From an uncultured Lachnospiraceae bacterium (GTDB lineage: Bacteria > Bacillota_A > Clostridia > Lachnospirales > Lachnospiraceae), in the NCBI GenBank assembly GCA_910587495.1, contig CAJUMT010000134.1:1-9538 (forward strand): a DNA stretch of 9,538 nucleotides. The letters run 5' to 3'. This document shows, piece after piece, positions 6,890-9,538 of this stretch; positions within the stretch are counted from its first letter, which is position 1, and each line of letters starts with the position of its first letter. Below the pieces are notes generated by a model, which was not told where the DNA came from, did not search any database, and saw only the letters and a list, made by a program, of their open reading frames with translations. The position numbers were made by a program, and so were the translations under genes.

Positions 6890-7357
6890 ATGAGACTTGG
6901 ATGGCTGCAGCTTGCGCTTGGTCTGTTTCAGGCAGATCTGGCGGTGAAAGAGGAGATAGAGAGGAATCCGAAATTTGACCGGGAGCATGTTCTGTGGGAC
7001 GGGAAAATTCGGGTGAAAAGGTTACATAATGACGGAATGGCTGGTGGAAAATGCAAAGGCCATATGCCGGCATTAATTAAGGTCAGCGGTTGTATGACAC
7101 TCGGATGCGCAGGAATGTTTTTCAGGCTTCTTGGAAAAGAGGGGCATACGGCACAAAAATTAGGCTGCGCGCTTCTGACAGGAGGAGCGCTTTCCAATCT
7201 GTATGACCGGTGCAGGAGGGGATATGTGGTAGATTATATCAGTTTTGGGACGCCGTTAAAGAAGCTGAACAATCTGGTGTTTAATCTGTCCGACTTTTTT
7301 ATACTGACAGGAGCGTTTCTGATATGTTTGGGCCGGACAGACCGTACAGAAGAGTGA
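6890..7357 (+). CDS. Signal peptidase II (LspA)-like membrane aspartic protease
   Basis: LspA cleaves the signal peptide from lipidated prolipoproteins within the membrane. This 155-residue protein is of normal LspA length and keeps the family motifs in order: Asp16 and Lys20 (DLAVK, cf. DQxTK), Asn47 in HNDGMAGG (cf. NxGAAFG), GGALSNLYDR at 98-107, VVDY with Asp115, and FNLSD with Asp135. Asp115 and Asp135 match the catalytic pair. About four hydrophobic segments are seen (near 4-16, 62-80, 89-104 and 130-148). Odd points: the stretch between the first segment and Asn47 is highly charged (NPKFDREHVLWDGKIRVKRL) and lacks the usual hydrophobic cradle sequence, so it may be a specialised paralogue rather than the main LspA. 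The start follows the upstream TAG by 3 nt; its AGGGG ribosome binding site (6879-6883) lies inside the clpX-like gene, which suggests translational coupling. Its last 34 bases overlap the next gene. Confidence 0.75.
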   Translation: MRLGWLQLALGLFQADLAVKEEIERNPKFDREHVLWDGKIRVKRLHNDGMAGGKCKGHMPALIKVSGCMTLGCAGMFFRLLGKEGHTAQKLGCALLTGGALSNLYDRCRRGYVVDYISFGTPLKKLNNLVFNLSDFFILTGAFLICLGRTDRTEE

Positions 7358-8427
7358 CGGGCAACCGGTTTTTTTCAGGGATGCTTGGACTGGCGATAAT
7401 GCTTCAAATACTGGCCAGATATGTACCGGGATTCGCGGAAGGGTACGCCAGATATGTTTATCCGGTGATTCTAAGAGGATTGGGAGGCATAAGCAATCTG
7501 GTTCCTTTTGCATTGGATGAGGCATTGATTTATATTCTGATTCTGCTTATAGTCGGGTATCTTGCAGCAGGTATCCGGCATATGATGAAGATGCAGGAAA
7601 CAGTGAAAGAGTGGTCGGTAAAAACAATCCAAAGACTTATAAAAGCCGGGATTTTATGGTTCTTTTTATTTACGGTCAACTGCGGTGTGAATTATCACAG
7701 GGCGACATTTTCTGAACTGGCTGAGATTCCGGTGGAACTTTCTACGGTTGAGGAGCTGGAAGGGCTTTGCCTGTGGCTGACAGAGAAGATTGAGAAAACT
7801 GCGCCCCGGATCAGGACGGAGGAAAACGGTCTGTGCGCAATGCCTGATCAGATGCGGGAAAAGACCAGACAGGCTATGACAGAGCTTGGAAATACATATC
7901 CGCAGCTGGCGGGCTGGTATCCCAAGGCGAAGCCGGTATTTACCTGGCGGGTATTGTCTATGGAGGCTTTAGAGGGTGTTTCAGGTCCTTATACGATGGA
8001 AGCCAATTACAATCCGGATATTCCGGCGCATAATCAGCCGGCGGTACTTTGCCATGAATTGTCCCACTTAAAAGGCTTTATGAGAGAAGACGAGGCTAAT
8101 TATATTGCCTATCTTGCCTGTACCGGTTCCGAGGATGCTAATCTTAAATACAGCGGACTTTTGCTTGCCTACACGCACAGTATCAACGCATTGTATCGCG
8201 CGGACCGGGAACGGTTTTCGGATGTAAGAAAAAGGCTGTGTGAGCAGGCGGAGAGAGACTATGCTTATCATAGAGAATACTGGAAGCAGTTCGAAGGTCC
8301 GGTGGCCAAAGTCTCTGATAAAGTGAACAATGCCTACTTAAAGGCAAACGCACAGAAAGAGGGCAGCAGAAGCTATGGGCGTATGGTAGATCTGCTGCTT
8401 GGAGAATACCGGCGTAGGGAAGATTAA
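7324..8427 (+). CDS. DUF3810 membrane zinc metalloprotease-like protein
   Basis: This 367-residue protein matches DUF3810, a family of membrane proteins with a gluzincin-type active site and no firmly assigned substrate. There are hydrophobic segments near 17-32, 66-83 and 107-120, then a large soluble domain. The active-site motif is HELSH (His244, Glu245, His248), followed by EDEAN with Glu257 as the likely third zinc ligand. The upstream stretch PYTMEANYNPDIP (222-234) is also typical of the family. Motif integrity predicts peptidase activity, on which side of the membrane is not certain. The ATG at 7324 has AGGAG at 7309-7313, 10 nt upstream, and overlaps the LspA-like gene by 34 nt in another frame, so the two are co-transcribed and probably translationally coupled. 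The TAA stop lies inside a perfect palindrome that forms part of the terminator region. Confidence 0.88.
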   Translation: MFGPDRPYRRVTGNRFFSGMLGLAIMLQILARYVPGFAEGYARYVYPVILRGLGGISNLVPFALDEALIYILILLIVGYLAAGIRHMMKMQETVKEWSVKTIQRLIKAGILWFFLFTVNCGVNYHRATFSELAEIPVELSTVEELEGLCLWLTEKIEKTAPRIRTEENGLCAMPDQMREKTRQAMTELGNTYPQLAGWYPKAKPVFTWRVLSMEALEGVSGPYTMEANYNPDIPAHNQPAVLCHELSHLKGFMREDEANYIAYLACTGSEDANLKYSGLLLAYTHSINALYRADRERFSDVRKRLCEQAERDYAYHREYWKQFEGPVAKVSDKVNNAYLKANAQKEGSRSYGRMVDLLLGEYRRRED

Positions 8428-8453
8428 TTAATCTTCCCGGTCGGGAAAGTTTT
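8417..8453. terminator. Overlapping inverted repeats, probable bidirectional terminator
   Basis: A perfect 22-bp palindrome (GGGAAGATTAA at 8417-8427 against TTAATCTTCCC at 8428-8438) covers the DUF3810 stop codon. Its right arm can pair instead with GGGAA at 8443-8447 through a GGTC loop, followed by TTTT at 8450-8453, which looks like an intrinsic terminator for the plus strand. The convergent minus-strand gene stops at 8468, so either fold could also serve that side. Only one of the two hairpins can form at a time. Confidence 0.55.
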
Positions 8454-8467
8454 GCCCCGGCGCAGAA

Positions 8468-8908
8468 TTAATCGCTACCCTGGGCTTTATCAAGAGCAGT
8501 TTGGATGGCTCCCATCAGCATCAAAGAAGTATATTGGCTGTCTTCAGAGTAAGTAAGGTTTTCCAAAGACTGAGCCTTTATGATCTGTTCTGAAAGCGAT
8601 TCTAAAGCAGGTTCCATCAAAGGATACATGGCAGATACCGTCTCATCTAACTGACGAAAATGGATGGATGAGATATAATCTTTATCTACAGTGACGGCAA
8701 TTTCCACAGGATGGCCTCCCAGGGTCATGGAAGCCGTGTATATGCCGGCCGTGTATTTGGATGGAAGGTCTACGGCTGCGGCAGGCGCTTTGTCAGAGGA
8801 GAACATAAAGATCATCAGCAGGAGGAAAAGGATGCCCAGGGCGACGAAAATCCCCGTATAGATCAGTTCCTTCATGTGGAAAACCCATATTTTTGTTTTG
8901 GCGCTCAT
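8468..8908 (-). CDS. Small membrane-anchored protein with degenerate FMN-binding-type domain
   Basis: This 146-residue protein has a short basic N-terminus, one membrane segment at about 15-37, a Pro/Ala linker and an outward-facing domain from about 52 to 141. The domain begins AGIYTASMTLGGHPVEIAV and continues VDKDYISSIHF, the pattern of the FMN_bind family (a glycine-tyrosine start, a beta hairpin, then 'dGkI.sV'), and ends SQYTSLMLMGAIQTALDKA, matching the 'SGATxTS...AV..AL' end of that family. The flavin-accepting Thr of SGAT aligns with Gln125, so covalent flavin attachment is not expected. The start at 8908 has AGGAG at 8916-8920 with 7-nt spacing. It is convergent with the protease operon and divergent from the regulator gene at 9138. 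Family assignment is tentative; it could be a FMN_bind-like structural domain with another role. No function is claimed. Confidence 0.6.
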   Translation of the reverse strand: MSAKTKIWVFHMKELIYTGIFVALGILFLLLMIFMFSSDKAPAAAVDLPSKYTAGIYTASMTLGGHPVEIAVTVDKDYISSIHFRQLDETVSAMYPLMEPALESLSEQIIKAQSLENLTYSEDSQYTSLMLMGAIQTALDKAQGSD

Positions 8909-9012
8909 GGCGAAACTCCTGTATAGAAGATTCTTTGTTATAACTTATGTGGGTGTGGACGGATTTATGAGCGGCGGGGTGCCAAAAATTATTGAAAAAC
9001 CTCTTTCTTTTT

Positions 9013-9040
9013 TTGCTGTTTTGCATTAGTATAGTATCAT
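9013..9040 (+). promoter_or_regulatory. Possible promoter for the PucR/CdaR-like gene
   Basis: TTGCTG (9013-9018) and TATCAT (9035-9040) are 16 bp apart; TTGCAT (9021-9026) with TATCTA (9044-9049) is an equally weak alternative. Either would place the inverted repeat at 9070-9113 in the leader. Both hexamers are imperfect, so this is a low-confidence call. Confidence 0.3.
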
Positions 9041-9069
9041 AGGTATCTAGCATCTAAAAATCTTACGGT

Positions 9070-9113
9070 TTTTGGCGGATATTTCCGAGGGAGTATGTGC
9101 AATATCGCCAAAA
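9070..9113 (+). repeat. Inverted repeat in the leader of the PucR/CdaR-like gene
   Basis: TTTTGGCGGATATT (9070-9083) and AATATCGCCAAAA (9101-9113) are complementary except for one bulged G. They enclose a 17-nt loop and end 10 bp before the AAAGGAG ribosome binding site (9124-9130). No U-tract follows, so it is not an ordinary terminator. It may be an operator for an autoregulating protein or an RNA hairpin that affects translation. Confidence 0.6.
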
Positions 9114-9137
9114 GAATGTGCGTAAAGGAGAAAAAGT

Positions 9138-9538
9138 ATGATATCAAATCAGATACTCCAAAACACAATTGACGGATTGAAAGGGATTACCAGAATAGAT
9201 CTTTGTATTCTGGATATTGAAGGGAAGGTGCTGGCTTCTACGGAGCGGGAATCTGGGAGCCATGAGGATGAGGTTGTTGCCTTTACAGCGTCGCCTGCCG
9301 ACAGCCAGGTAGTTCATGGCTATCAGTTTTTTAAAGTGTTTGATGAAAATCAGCTGGAATATATACTGCTTGCGAAAGGGTCCAATGATGATGTGTATAT
9401 GGTAGGGAAGATGGCGGCTTTTCAGCTTTCTTGTCTTCTGACTGCTTATAAGGAAAGGTTTGATAAGGACAATTTTATTAAAAATCTTCTGCTGGACAAT
9501 CTTCTGCTGGTGGATATCTATAACCGCGCCAAAAAGTT
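9138..9538 (+). CDS. PucR/CdaR-like transcriptional regulator, N-terminal part
   Basis: An open frame runs from ATG 9138 to the window edge (133 codons plus two bases). AAAGGAG at 9124-9130 is 7 nt upstream, an ideal start. The protein opens MISNQILQNTIDGLKGITRI followed by DLCILDIEGKVLAST, and later has FIKNLLLDNLLLVDIYNRAKK near residues 112-133. This resembles the sensory N-terminus and following helix of CdaR/PucR-type regulators, whose full length is about 400 residues with a C-terminal PucR-type helix-turn-helix. That DNA-binding part is beyond the window, so the family call rests on the N-terminal pattern alone. CdaR senses sugar diacids in E. coli; the effector here is unknown. The gene is divergent from the small membrane protein gene, across about 229 bp. 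Confidence 0.7.
   Translation, partial: MISNQILQNTIDGLKGITRIDLCILDIEGKVLASTERESGSHEDEVVAFTASPADSQVVHGYQFFKVFDENQLEYILLAKGSNDDVYMVGKMAAFQLSCLLTAYKERFDKDNFIKNLLLDNLLLVDIYNRAKK

Noticed and set aside
8909..9137. Riboswitch candidate in the 229-bp gap before the regulator gene
   Set aside because: Apart from the inverted repeat, no conserved core of a riboswitch class I know (for example c-di-GMP, SAM, TPP or glycine) could be recognised.

Overview
The window looks like chromosomal DNA from an anaerobic Firmicute of class Clostridia, most likely a Lachnospiraceae-type gut bacterium. The evidence is strong AGGAGG-like ribosome binding sites 6 to 10 nt before most starts, mid-range GC with ATA/AGA/GGA codons in use, and gene families typical of that group: a YerB/DUF3048 lipoprotein, a membrane-anchored HtrA with an N-terminal lysine cluster, a DUF3810 metalloprotease and a PucR/CdaR-like regulator. 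The genus cannot be fixed from the sequence alone. There are no tRNA or rRNA genes, CRISPR arrays or insertion sequences. Coding density is high; the largest gene-free gap is about 230 bases.

Layout, left to right. (1) 1-546: C-terminal part of a DUF4143 protein whose N-terminal AAA+ half lies outside the window. (2) 662-2662: a methyl-accepting chemotaxis receptor with a dCache sensor, two HAMP units and a full signalling hairpin, with its own promoter and a strong terminator. (3) 2711-3823, minus strand: a DUF3048 (YerB-like) lipoprotein. (4) 3824-3982: a compact divergent control region with a perfect tandem 11-bp repeat abutting an extended -10 element. (5) 3983-5347: a membrane-tethered HtrA/DegP-like serine protease, followed by a terminator. 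(6) 5486-8427: a tight three-gene operon of a divergent ClpX paralogue, a signal-peptidase-II-like aspartic membrane protease and a DUF3810 membrane metalloprotease. (7) 8468-8908, minus strand: a small membrane-anchored protein with a degenerate FMN-binding-type domain. (8) 9138 to the end: the N-terminal third of a PucR/CdaR-type regulator, with an inverted repeat in its leader.

How the genes may work together: four consecutive plus-strand genes (HtrA, ClpX paralogue, LspA-like, DUF3810) all belong to proteolysis families, and three of them act in or at the membrane. This is the most system-like feature of the window. The HtrA promoter carries the kind of 11-bp-phased direct repeat bound by OmpR/PhoB-family response regulators, which suggests envelope-stress control, possibly shared with the divergent lipoprotein gene. 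This functional link is inference. Each family is recognisable from its motifs, but the arrangement as a working unit would need comparison across genomes and experiment.
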